Assembly: GCF_009730915.1 (NCBI RefSeq)
Contig: NC_052471.1
Location: 29,856,185-29,920,184 of the forward strand
Direction: 5' to 3'
Length of the DNA stretch: 64,000 nt
From: Dioscorea cayenensis subsp. rotundata
Lineage: Eukaryota > Streptophyta > Magnoliopsida > Dioscoreales > Dioscoreaceae
A program made the translations under genes and the position numbers. The notes under the pieces were generated by a model, which worked only from the letters and a program-made list of their open reading frames with translations, was not told where the DNA came from and made no database searches. Positions 40,619 through 52,300 of the stretch are shown piece after piece (within the stretch, counting starts at the first letter, position 1; each line of letters opens with the position of its first letter).

Positions 40619-42933
40619 TGGAGAAAGGGAAGAGATGGAAGCGAAGAAGAGAAAGAGGGGGCGGTTTGAGTGGGAATGTATGCATATGGGTTTATAGGAT
40701 GTGGAAGTAAAATGACGATTTTGCCCTCGTAGATGGTGGCTATAAAAAATGGCAGTTGTTCTTACAGACTTACAGAGCCGTAGTTTGTCAGAGAGCAGGA
40801 GCAGGAATGATATTACTGTAATACCCTTTACGTTTTATTATTTTTATAATAATTATATAAAAAAAAGAAAATATAGATTTTATATTATTTTATATGAAAT
40901 GGCAATGGAGTAGTATTCACTATTCATTAGTGTTGATGTGAGTGTAAGATAACCTTAATTTTATTTTTGTATTTTTTTTATTTTATTTGTTTTTTCCTAG
41001 GAATCTTCTGTTTTTATTTGCATGAGAAAAGCATCATAGGGTGGGTTGTTGCTTTGAAAGTCGGGGAAAATTAATCGGAAAAAGATGAACGGCGGAGAGA
41101 GATGTCGGAAAGCGTGAAAAAGAAGGAGAAGGTGACGTGGCGGGACCCGCCGCCACGGCAGGAACAAGGGAAGAGGTGATTGGTTGTTGGCAGCCGCCGA
41201 CAGTGAGGCGACAACGGCCTGGGATTTTGAGCGATATCTCAGTGGGCCCCAATCACTGTTTACATTTTTTTGTCGTTTTCCTCCATAATCAACAAGTACG
41301 TAGGTTGAATCACGTGCCATGCAACTGCTCTTTTGAATTATTATATTTTTTATTTACTTTTTGTTTACATATACACCCCTGATAAATTGTAAAATTACAC
41401 TGCAATCCCATAACCTTCAAACAAAATTACTAAAAAAAAAATATCCCTGTATATTTTCCTTGTTATTGTATAGTCCTTTTAACTTCTTTTTTAAAAAATC
41501 TTTATTTTTTTGAAATTTTTTTTCTTATTCAATATTTTTAACATTTTAATAGAATATTGAAAATATCACCGATATTAATAGAGTGTGACTACGTGAGATA
41601 AAGATAATATTATAATTATAATTTAATTTTGATTTAAAAGTAAAAGTGTTGCCGTTAAAGATGTGTTAGAGATTTCATAAATTTGAAAGACTAAAAGAGC
41701 TTGAGAGATTTGTTGGTACTTTCTTCTCAAAATTATATTCTTGTGAATATATGTGTATATATATATTGAAAAATTATGGTTCTTTATGAACGTACAAAGG
41801 TAGTTAACTTATTAATAGGTATTTGAAAAAAAAATTATCTCTAAAATTATAACGCTTGAAATCATTTAAAAAAATAGAAAATAAAATAAAAATTACTTTT
41901 GCTTTTCAACATTATTTGGAATTAATTTTAAAATATAATTTTAGAATTTTTAAAAGTTTTGATTTTTTATGTGCATGATTATTATGCAAATTCAACACAA
42001 CATGTGTGTGTGTGTGTTTACAAACCAAATTGAATAACAATTTCAACAATTTCTTTATCAAATAAATAAATTTGATTTTATTGAATCTAGTATGGATTTT
42101 TTTTTAACTCATTATAAAGTTAATTAGTAAAAACCATCAATGCCTCCTCTCTAATTATGAAATTTTTAATTAAACATAAATGACAATAATAATAAGATTT
42201 TTTTAAAGTTATTTCAACTGTTTTGTTTTGAATTTTTTTTTCCCATCTCTCTCAACACCAGAATATTTATTTTAAAGTTATTAAAAATGGAATTAATTCA
42301 CTGCATTTAGGTTGTACTAAAATATTTATCTGGATTATTGAACCCATACTAACATCATTAAGACACACGAGCTTATATCAGCATACAACTGAATTAATAA
42401 TTAAGTAACAAAAATTTTATAATACAAAATAAACATCTGAAATTTGGTATTGTAATTATAAATATATATATATATATATATTGCAAAAAAATTGAAATAT
42501 ACTTTTATATTTATTTAATTTGGGTATGATTAAAAATTTTTAAAAGAATTTGGGTATAATTTTTTTATATCTATTTCATGCTTTTTTTCCTAAGGACAAA
42601 AGTCAATTTAAATATTTTTGAATTATCATAAATAATAAACTAAGAGGGGATACTTATTTATTTTTTATAATAAAGGAAGACAATGTTGTGTTTTTTTATT
42701 AAATTATAATAAGAACAAAATAAATAAATAAATAAAGGCGTTCTATGAAATGGGCATGAATATTTACATTATTATTATTTATTTTATTTTTAATTAATAA
42801 AGTGGATTAATAATTTTTTTATTTATTATTTTAATAAATGTTATTAAGTTATCATAAAATCAAATCCAATCCACTGGATTATAATTTTTCTGATATTAAT
42901 ATACTAAACGGATAACTTTGTTATAAAAAAAAG
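40619..42933. other. Intergenic region left of the transposon
   Basis: About 2.3 kb. 40619-41330 is the promoter side of the LRR gene and includes a GC-richer patch (41120-41230) with GGTGACGTGGCG, a G-box/ABRE-like ACGT core. 41330-42933 is AT-rich, with (TG)n at 42004 and (AT)n at 42463-42482. No coding sequence with family content was found. Confidence 0.45.
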
Positions 42934-43599
42934 TGGAAATTGCCAAAAAAACCCTACAACTTTGCCAAATTGCCAAACAAACCCCCATAGTTTCGGAATA
43001 CCCAAAAACCCCTTCTTTTTTAACTCCATGATTTTGAAACCCCCAAAGTACGTAACGGCATTAAACGGAGTGTATTTAAAATTTTATGACTGAAAATGCC
43101 CTTGCACGGGAAGTCGTGGTCGCACTCCATTTCAGGGCGTGTGAGAGGAAGTGGGTGGGTTTTTCTTAGGCATTACAACGTTGCCTTCTCTCAACTCACG
43201 ACTCAGCTCAACTCGCGCTCCAGCTCTTCTCTTCCCACCCAAGACTCTTCCCTTTCCACCGTGCCTCAAGAAGAAGTCCCTGCAAGTATTCGAGATTTCG
43301 TCACTTTGCAGCCTAAGGTATTCATTATGGTTTTTTTGTTAACTATTCTACTACGAAGAGACATTTTTTTCGGTTTTTGGTTTGTGATTTTGTTTTTGTT
43401 GGAAGACATCAAGCTTTCGAGGGGATTAATCGACTGGGGTTTTTGTTAGTCTCGAGGAGATGTCTCGCTAGGGTTTTTGTTTTGTTTTTACATTTTCGCT
43501 CTATGTATACGATCGAAATGGTTTTCCGATTGTTGTGCTTTGTGTAATGTTTATAATCTACGTTTACCCTTTCAGTTGATATGGTTGCAGTTGTAAAAA

Positions 43600-43765
43600 T
43601 GAGGTCTCCGTTTAAACAATGAGCTTTTTACCGCTTTAAGTTAGTTCGCCTCCGCTTAATTATTTGTATCTCTGCTTAATAGTATACGCCATCGCTTAAA
43701 AAAATGATATCGGTGTTTAAGAACCGAGTGTTTACCGCTTAACAAATTACATTTCCGCTAACAAT
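43600..43765 (+). repeat. 21-bp-period motif array A1
   Basis: Eight motif cores (CGTT, CGCT or TGCT followed by TTAA or TAA) start at 43609, 43632, 43653, 43673, 43693, 43714, 43736 and 43756, with spacings of 20-23 bp. The sequence between cores is not conserved. It lies between the element's leader and its first recognisable coding block. Confidence 0.8.
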
Positions 43766-44644
43766 GTGCTATTATCGTCGCAGCTTTGTGATTACGGGCG
43801 GTCAATCTAGTTAATGGGCGATGCTACTTGACACCCGTAGAGTGGAGACCGCGGTCGAATCGAAAGTTCACATGATCCCTCGACATCGGGAGATCATCCG
43901 AAGGACACCGCTCACGAGATTTCATCGAGTTGAAGTCAGATACCAAGAGCGGGCCCTTCTCGACTCTCTCGCAGAGATACGATAACCGCACTAATAAATT
44001 CAGGATCGGGAAAGCATCGCGACTTTCGAGCCCTCAAGATGTGGCAATCGTCTTTGGCTCGCGTTGCGATGGGGAGGCGATCGTGCTTTCGAAGAAGAAA
44101 AACACTGCCACTTTCAAGAGAGGTATTTATCGAAGACGACGAGAGACACAGAGACTCCATCAGAGCACTCTTCAAAGAACTCGCTGACGATGAGGGGAGA
44201 AGAGGAGAATTTTGCCAAACCATCGATGGTGTACCTCGTGGGTACAATCCTCTTCCCAAATACCTCCCCGCCGGGTTCCTAATCGGATCGCTGATTATGT
44301 CGATGATCTACCCGGAATGGGGCGCCACGCATGGGCGCAAGCGACGCACAAGTGGCTTATGGAGGACATACCACAAGCCGCTACCCGAGTGCAATCTAGA
44401 TGCGCTGGGAAGAAGACCAACACCGGGTATGTTAAGGGTTGCACTCGTGAAGCGCTTTTAACATATGGTTTTACTGAGTCGACCGAACCCGGAAAGAAAG
44501 TCCGCTTCATGCAAAATCCCAAGAATGTCTGTGCTACTGTGAAAATACTTTCACCTGAAGCAAGCTGACTGATAGAGACGAGTTTGTCATCTCTCGAAGG
44601 AAAAGAGGTAATAATTCAAAAAAATATTTTTGTTTAACTCGTAA

Positions 44645-44850
44645 ACTTTAACGCTTTAACCATATCATTTACCGCTTAACTTTATTCATCTATCGCTTTA
44701 ACATTATAACTTACCGCTTAACTTTGTTCAACTACCGCTTTAAACTTTTAGTTTAATGTTTAATTTGTTTTGTTTACTCGTTTAACACAATAGGTTATAA
44801 CGTTTAAATATACTGAGTTACATGTGTAAATATAGTTTTAATTGTTTAAA
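44645..44850 (+). repeat. 21-bp-period motif array A2
   Basis: Five cores of CGCTTTAA or CGCTTAA begin at 44652, 44673, 44694, 44715 and 44736, an exact 21-bp spacing four times in a row. More degenerate copies (CGTTTAAC, CGTTTAAAT) follow at about 44779 and 44800. The array fills the spacer between the first two coding blocks. Confidence 0.88.
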
Positions 44851-45964
44851 CTAAATAATTTCGCTAAGATTGTTTGCTTTTACACATGCTAGTTTCTCGA
44901 GATGGTTCCGCGAATCGTCGATGAAGAAGTATTTGTTCGGGCCAACCGCTCGGTCGGATGCTATTGCTCCCGAACCGCTTGCTCAAAGGCAAGATGAGAG
45001 GGCAACCTCTTCCTTGCGCTACCGGACGCCGCTTTCTCCCCGCTTCGAGCCAAAAACGCATCTCGCCGAGGGCCGAAGAAGCCCTCCCCACCCCGCCCGA
45101 CCGTGGCTTCCCCGACCGTCGCCCCCCGAACGCGTGGCGCCTCGCCAGACTAGGGCGAGGATGTCATCGCAACTCTCATGCGAGGCTTGCAGATTTTGAT
45201 GATCGAAGTTCCCTCGGCTGTCGCTCGGGTGGAGGCATTGAAGGCCGGTCACGCCACAATCGATCGCGCCTTCCCTTCAAACAAATGAAGCACCCGGGAC
45301 GGATACGCCGTCGGAGTTCGACGACGAGGACATCATTGGGGTGGCCCTTCAAAGACGGCCTCATTCAAGAAGCTTGCAAAAAGAGGAAAAACAATAACGC
45401 TCTCCGTCTCCACCCGCGCTTACCGACGATGAAATAATAGCAGAGACCATCGGGCGGCCGATGTTGTTAACGCTGATGACATGCCCATCACGGTGGAGGA
45501 GATCAAGATGGCGCTGAGTTTGCCGTGGTGGAAAAGATCGTCGACTCTGTTGTTGACGACATCATGCATACGGTGGAACCGGCGCCTGAAGAAGAACAAC
45601 CAGACAACGTTGTGTCTCCCATTGATGCTGCTGCCGTGGAACTCACGGTTGAGAAGGTCGCTGAGTCTATCCTCAACGGCGGAATTCACTTGGAACCAAC
45701 GGCCGACCGCGCCGCATCGAAGGCGCACACAATCCCACAAGAACAAGAAGCATGTAAGGAAGTGTCTCCCGCTGATGCCGCTGTCGTGCCCCCATTAAAG
45801 GAAGCCAATAAAAGTAGAAGAACTTCGGAAAGTCTTCATTCAAGAAAAAAATACGCTGCCAATCGCGCCTCAATAAGTACTGAAAGCAGGAGTTGATAAG
45901 GATCTTCCTCAACCGCCCTCTATGGACAAGTAAGTTTGAAGTTTTTTTATGATATTGTTTAAAA

Positions 45965-46135
45965 CTGCTTTTAGTTACCATTTAAGTAGGAGCGTTAACG
46001 CTTTAAAAATTTTCATGATAACATTTAACTTATAAGTGATACCCTTTAAATATTACCGCTACTGCTTAAACATTCAATATAGAATTTAAAGTTTATACTT
46101 TAACGCTTTAATTTTATACTTACAACATTGTTTAC
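45965..46135 (+). repeat. 21-bp-period motif array A3
   Basis: Cores (CGCTTTAA, CCCTTTAA, TGCTTAAA and ATTTAAA variants) sit at about 45966, 45999, 46020, 46042, 46063, 46083, 46104 and 46129, mostly 20-22 bp apart. The array fills the spacer between the second and third coding blocks. Confidence 0.75.
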
Positions 46136-46974
46136 ATGTCTTTGTTCCGCTCAACCACAAAGACTGCCGTGTGGAAGAACGACTCGCCAAGACCACACGC
46201 GGCCAATCTATTCGACCGCTCGAGGGGAAGGAGATGGTCACGCATCGATGTGATGGACGCATTCAGTATGTATCTTGCAAAAGACGATGAGCGTAGTGCC
46301 ATATCGCTATAAGAGGCGCCGCTCCATCACACGCCACCGGGCCTTGTTCATGTCAAAGCGAGGCGACGACGCACATGAATCCACGATGGCTATGATCGAG
46401 ATGCCGCCAGCAACTTGCATGAAGTGGACATCGCTCATCCTCCCGATAATTATGAGTGGCCACTTCCATGTCGCTCGCCCTCGACAATGAAAAACAAGAA
46501 TACGTGCATTATTCTTCATGCCAAAGCGAAGAATACGATAAAAAACGCGCTAGAAATGGTAAGTGATTTAATAATTTGTGTTTGTGTAATAGTGTTCGGT
46601 AGAATAATCGCGATTCTAATATGAACTTGTATATCTCGACAGCGGAACCTATTCGACATCCTAGATCGACATGGAGTTGGGCGAGTCGGGCGATCGCAGT
46701 ACCCGCTTGTTCACGAGCATCGAAGCCCCACGACGTAAAAAGGAAGTGTCGATCGCAGCTGCCTATGTCATGCGGTTTATCGAAAGCGCTATCACGGTGA
46801 GAAGCTACGGGTACTGCAGACCGACGTCCCTTATCTCAGCGATTAAGGTATGTTTCCCGCGATACTTAGGGAGGGGAGGGCACCGCATCATAGCCAGAGG
46901 GGAGTCTTCGCAAGTGGGTTCTTAGTCATTCTTTCTATATTTGTATACACGATTCTTTCTTTAATAATCCGATT

Positions 46975-47070
46975 CATTGTTTAACATACACTTTCGAGTG
47001 TTTAAGCATATAGTTCATTGTGTAAATATCAATGTAATTAGTTTAAACTCCGCTTTTACTATGTAAAAAC
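46975..47070 (+). repeat. 21-bp-period motif array A4
   Basis: TGTTTAA and TGTAAA-type cores at about 46978, 46999, 47021, 47041 and 47062, 20-22 bp apart, immediately after the Ulp1-like C-terminal block. Confidence 0.6.
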
Positions 47071-47364
47071 GAACCGTAGGGGAGTGTACGCAAGCTGGGT
47101 CATAGTCATCAGATAGGTGTAATAGTTTCAAATGTAAACCGCTTTTAAATTCAATTCATTTTTTTCCAAGAACATGACAAATTTTGTCAATGTAAATGTA
47201 CATGTATCTAAATTCAATTAAATTCATTCTGCTTCGCTTTTGAGGTTCCGCTCTTGTTGGATGATATTGTAGTCCGTAGGTACATTATCGGGTAGGGTTC
47301 TGCTTTCATTTTCATTTTCATTATCGGCTAATATCAACATTCATTTTAACTCAGATAATGATAA

Positions 47365-47520
47365 CTTTTTGCTCTTTAACTTTCGCTTTTCTCTGCTTTA
47401 AGTTTAGGTTTCTCTGCTTTAAATTTAATATTTTCTGCTTTAAAAATATCCTTATTATTTAATAATATCAATGTAATTACAACAAAAAAATATACTTAAT
47501 ATTTTCCGCTTAAAAATATC
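47365..47520 (+). repeat. 21-bp-period motif array A5
   Basis: TGCTTTAA cores at 47394, 47415 and 47436 (exact 21-bp spacing), with weaker copies at 47370 and 47457, and CGCTTAAA at 47517. This is the last array in plus orientation. Confidence 0.7.
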
Positions 47521-47654
47521 CTTATTACTTAATAATCTCTTATAGAGTGTAATGTAATGTTCCGATTTTTTTATGTGCGACGTGAGTGGAAACGCTGGGG
47601 AACCGAAAGCGTGTATTAATTACGCTGGGGAACCGCTAGCACCATCCCGTTGTA

Positions 47655-47770
47655 CATTTTAAGCGGATACAAATTTATTTTAAACGATAAAAATAACAGT
47701 TAAACAGAGAATAAAATATTTAAAACGTAAGAGATATATTTAAATATAAAGTTCAATATTTAAACAATAA
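47655..47770 (-). repeat. 21-bp-period motif array A6, inverted orientation
   Basis: Here the plus strand shows the complement: TTAAGCGG, TTAAACGA, TTAAACAG, TTAAAACG and TTTAAATA with cores at about 47661, 47683, 47703, 47724, 47744 and 47763 (20-22 bp apart). The motif is thus in sense on the minus strand, as is the convergent right-hand gene. Confidence 0.75.
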
Positions 47771-48267
47771 TAAGAAGTATATACACAATGCCTAGTTCGG
47801 AATGATTCATTCCACGATCCGCGATCGTGACTCAAACGTGGCAATGGCTACAACGCAACTTCATGGACTCGGACGCTACGACTCGATCCTCTTTCGCTCT
47901 AGGACACCCAGTTGCCTTCTCGTCACAAAGTGTCGCAAACGCAGTCATGATTTTCATCCATCGACTCGCTCATTGTCCCGAGTATGGGGAATATAGCTTC
48001 CTTTATACGCCATTTTTGAAGTCGAAGCTTCCTTCCACAAATCACCCGTGTTTCTCGCTCTTCAAGAATTTGAAGTCAAAAATTCCTTTTGATTGCAAAA
48101 ATTCCTAAGTGCGCTCTCGAAATGTTCAACGCCTTCAAAACATCTGTCCAATATCCAACGACAACACTTCGACTTGATCGGATGAGGAAGGAAGGCATGC
48201 CACACCCTCGAGCTCGCCATGATGTGGGAAATGCGTACCGCAGATTCTCGAATTCGCCAACACTTTA

Positions 48268-48400
48268 GTTTAAACGAACACGATCAATATTTAAACAGAG
48301 ACACAAAAATATTTAAATGATAAACATAAATCTTAAACGTTAAAAACAAAAAGTTAAATAATAAGTTAATAAGTTAATCGGAGATAATAGTGTTTAAATG
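48268..48400 (-). repeat. 21-bp-period motif array A7, inverted orientation
   Basis: Plus-strand TTTAAACG, TTTAAACA, TTTAAATG and CTTAAACG have cores at 48273, 48294, 48315 and 48336, then 48357: exact 21-bp spacing. It lies between two blocks of the minus-strand gene. Confidence 0.85.
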
Positions 48401-49022
48401 GAAACTTGATAAATGTAAACGATGGCATGTGGATAATAAACAATAATTAACTTCTACAACTATATAAATATAAACGAGAAGAAACTTACAACGAGAAGAA
48501 CTCGCTTTTCGAGGGATACGATGCCACATCATCCGCTCCCCAACAACAAGATCAACAATGTAACATTTGAAGATGGAGTGCACGTGACACATGCTACTGA
48601 AGTCAACCTCGCTTTTATATGAGACATACTGCTTTTATGTCCATCGGGTGTGATAAACTTCACCCCGACACTGGAAATATCGAGACCCCATCGTCACATA
48701 TTTCACCTAACACCGATTCCCAAGAAGTCGTCAGTGAACATTAGCACTGTCCCCTCCCCGTTGTATCTAAGAATAAAGCACAAAAACTCTCCATAATTTA
48801 ATCCAAGAGCTAAAAATCGAATACACCAAATGAGAAGAAGAAAAAAAGAAGAAGAAGCAGTAAAGAAGAAGAAGAAGAAGAACAAGATATGAGCCTTCTA
48901 AACTTTGTTTCGAGTAAAAAGCAGCGAAGATCAAAAACTATGCATAAAAGAAAGTTATGATCGGTGCCATTTTTTTCCCACCTTTGCAAGGCAAAAAAAG
49001 GAATTTCATATCGCTGACCCAC
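48374..49022 (-). other. Second, minus-strand gene of the transposon (5' part)
   Basis: Near the right terminus a minus-strand frame begins at 49022 with MGQRYEIPFFALQRWEKNG. The second element copy encodes MGPCCEIPFLALKMVGKK at 62705, the same distance from its own terminus, so this is a conserved coding start. Downstream frames (for example MCHVHSIFKCYIVDLVVGE from 48592) are short and interrupted. The position expected for a MULE transposase gene fits, but no transposase motif is visible, so the function is unassigned. Confidence 0.45.
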
Positions 49023-49310
49023 TTCAACTTACCTACAGGGGTTAAAAGGAATGTAAAATATAACTGAGACCGTCTCTAAAAGTAAAAAGTTGGAGGGTTT
49101 TTGGGAAGTTTTTGAAAAATTACGAGGGTGAATAGTAATTTTCCCTAAAAAAATATATATATTTTTTTATTTTTTTAAATTTTAAATTTTAATTATAATT
49201 TAAAATTAATTTTCAATTTTAATCCATGTTTAAAATGTGCCCGCGGAGAATCTATTAGCTTTACTTGATTCAATTCTTATCGAGATCGAGATCGAGATCG
49301 AGAGAGAGAG

Positions 49311-52300
49311 ATGGCGGTGGCGGGCCTCTACCGGCGAATCCTCCCGTCGCCACCGGCGATTGAGTTCGCATCCTCCGAGGGAAAGGTATAACTCTCATCC
49401 GCCCTCGATTCCTGCTCTATATTTTGGATTTTTTATCATCTCGATTCTATTTTAGCTTGATTGAATTCGGTTTTGAGTATAATTTGATGGGTGTTTGATG
49501 ATTTGCTTCCGTTGATGTCAATTTGTTAATTGAGTGCTATTTTATCTCGGTTCGAATTGATCATGCCTCATACACCTTTACTTTTTGGGTTTTTAGTGAT
49601 GTAAAGTTTGAATTTCTTGAAAAGTTTGGAGTTTTTGATGTCTAGTTTGTGCTTGAACTAATAATTTGATGGGATTCTTGCATTGCCATGCCTTAGGTTA
49701 TCATTTAATGCTATATGATGGATTTTTTTTTGGTTATGAGTGTTGCAAAGCTTAAATTACTTGAAACCATTGACAATTAGTTTATAGTTTGGTGTACTTG
49801 ATGTCTACTCTGAACTTGAACTAATAATTTGATGACATCTTAGCTTATATGAAATACATTGAGTGCTCTCTCTCCAGTGAAGAAATTATTTTTATTGTTT
49901 CAAATGCCGTTGTTTATGTGTTTATTGGTTTGTGATTATGAAGTGTCTTCGAGCTACTATATGGCTGAATCACTCAACAAGAAACAAACCATGTAGAAAT
50001 TAAGAAGATCTTCTCTACTATGGAACAGAATTAGTTCATTTCATTGAAATCAATATCCTTAAAGAAGTGGATAATGAACCCAAAATCATTAACAGTCACC
50101 CAAAATAAGGAGTTTCCCAGTAGTAATTCATACCAAGATCCAGATAAAATCTATTACAGCATCCAAACAGCTACAATAAAAGGAAATATAATACTAAGTA
50201 AAATAACCAGAAACCAGAAGATGATTTCCAGCCCAAATTTCTTTTCTGGGTACCACCAGAGCAGACCTTTTCAAGCTTCTTCTTTCTTAACCCCCTTTCT
50301 CCTCTTCATCTTCTCTCTTACAGCCTTTACCAGCCTGGCAAGAGGAAGTCGTGATAGCGCATGTTGCCCCCACCCCACCCCCCACATTTCCCTCCATTAT
50401 AGACTTATCCTCCTTTGTACCCAACCTCACATGCTTCTCACGCAACCTGGAATCTGTTAAAACGGTCAGCACATGCACTGCAGCTAACACTGCCATTACA
50501 TTCTCCTTGCTTTACCTGCCTTGCTTCTATTCAATTCTCACCAGGTATATTACAGATTACAGCCATGTTTTTAATTATAATGCTTGAAACTTGTGCAGCA
50601 ACTCTTTGCTGAGGCCCTGCAAAGTGGAACTATGGAAGGGTTTTTTAGATTAATTTCATACTTTCAGACACAATCAGAGCCTGCATATTGTGGATTGGCT
50701 AGTCTTTCTGTTGTCCTGAATGCTCTTGCTATTGATCCAGGGAGGAAGTGGAAAGGTAATTCTTTATTCACATGTTCCTTGCAAAGTTTAAATGTCATGA
50801 CCTAGTTTCTGATTTTTGATTTTAGAAATTTTGTGGTGAACTATACTTATTGAGATAGTCTTCTTTTGATCGTTTTTGTCAACCATCACCCTATTTGGAA
50901 AATCAAAGAAATAGGAAAGAGGAGATTGTGCTGATGCTGGATCAGTAAGAAATAAGACTGAGTATTAAAATTTATTTCTTAAACTCACATCAGATGGTTT
51001 CTTACTTGAGTATGGGGCTGAACCATTGTGCTAGTGAAAATTGGGCCCTGTCATATTGTTTTGGCTTGAAATGCATCTGAAGTGAGTGATAAATTCTTGT
51101 GTGATTCCTGATCAAGTTTGACTACAAATAAGACTTTGGATGTGCTTTCGGTCTTGTAACTTGAGTTTTTCAATACATGAGAATAGCATGCACACTCATG
51201 GAATTATATCAGATATGTAACTTTTTAGAAATTTTAGGCAAATTCTAATATTTTGTGGCAATTGCTGTTTGGTTACTTCCTTACAATAAAAACAATATTT
51301 AAAAGTTTCTTAGCTCAATCTGTTTATTGTTAAAACATTGAAAGCTATTGTCTTCTCTTATGCAATCAATTTTCCAGGTCCTTGGAGATGGTTTGATGAG
51401 TCCATGTTGGACTGCTGTGAGCCATTGGAGAGAGTCAAAGCTGAAGGCATTACATTTGGGAAAGTTGCATGCTTGGCTCATTGTGCAGGTGCTAAAGTTG
51501 AGGCTTTTCACACAACTCAAAGCAACATTGATGACTTCCGTAGTCACATTAAGAAATGTGCAACCTCTGAGGATTGTCATCTGATTGCATCATACCATCG
51601 GAAGCCTTTCAAACAGGTTCTCAGTCTGACTATTCGTTTAATTTATCTACAATCAAGATCATATGTCACTAGCTATTTTTTAACTGTTAAAATGCAATTC
51701 ATTGCTTGTCTAAGACTAGTATGTTAATGTAAGTTTCTCATGGAAGATGAGACCTTGCATGGAAGTTGTGACTTTGTGTATAATTTTTTAAATGTATGAT
51801 GCCTGCTTTATGTATAATTTTAAACGTTTAAGCTCCATTTCTTTCATGTTTCTCTCTGGTTTATGCTAGTACACCAAAAGCTGTCTTCTCTATGATTTTA
51901 TTTATAATTTTTAAATGTATGATGCCTGCTTTATGCCTTTTGCTTCCCTTTTATGAGTCACGTCCCTCTTTTATTAGCTATCCTAGAACAATATGATAAG
52001 AATGATTGGCTTATATAGGGACATATTTGAACAGATAGAATATTTATATCAGAATGAAAAAAATGCATTAAACACAGGGTAAATCACTTACCAGTCTCTG
52101 AATATTTTCATTATGACCGATTAGTCACTCCCTGTCTTTTTTAATTTGCCAAGCAGCCCCTCCATTTTGGTCGATGTATTATTTTTAGTCACAATTTTTT
52201 GAAATCTCATGATTACCCTCATCTGTTTGTAGAGAATGATCTCACCAGGTCCCATCAAATGCTAGAACTGTCATGCACAAATCAATTTGAATGAAAACCG

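Larger units (their letters stand above)
43838..46930 (+). pseudogene. Transposon-borne Ulp1-like (C48 protease-type) gene, degenerate
   Basis: Coding blocks at about 43838-44620, 44880-45930, 46150-46560 and 46650-46920 are separated by AT-rich spacers holding 21-bp arrays, which look like introns. The first block has SGPFSTLSQRYDNRTNKFRI, FPNTS and DYVDDLPGMGRHAWAQATHK, the helical N-terminal domain typical of plant transposon Ulp1 ORFs. The second is Pro/Glu-rich with a repeated VSPIDAAAVE / VSPADAAVVP motif. The last block shows MELGES and AAYVMRFIESAIT, matching the C-terminal end of the Ulp1 fold, but the catalytic Cys box is not cleanly kept. Reading frames are broken repeatedly. In MULEs carrying Ulp1 ORFs the protein's role is unknown. 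Confidence 0.55.
42934..49145. mobile_element. Mutator-like DNA transposon (MULE) with Ulp1-type ORF
   Basis: A 6.2-kb element. The left end reads GTGGAAATTGCCAAAAAAACCC and the right end, on the minus strand, reads AGGGAAAATTACTATTCACCC; both continue into diverged CAAACAAACCCCC / CCCAAAAACCCTCC stretches. G-starting, AAAACCC-rich inverted ends are usual for plant MULEs. The right end is about 85% like (by eye) the terminus at 62577, which confirms a repeat family. Inside are a plus-strand Ulp1-like gene (left two thirds), a convergent minus-strand gene (right third), and seven arrays of a 21-bp-period motif. GC content is far above the flanks in the coding blocks. The coding blocks are broken many times, so this copy is not autonomous. 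Flanks are A-rich on both sides (TAAAAAAAA / AAAAAAATA), so a target-site duplication is possible but not provable. Confidence 0.75.

Noticed and set aside
39328-40669. Plus-strand frames across the LRR gene (39328, 39787, 40367)
   Set aside because: Antisense shadows of the GC-rich LRR coding sequence.
42925-49155. Target-site duplication of the MULE
   Set aside because: Both flanks are poly-A/T, so the apparent 8-9 bp match (A-rich) has no evidential weight.
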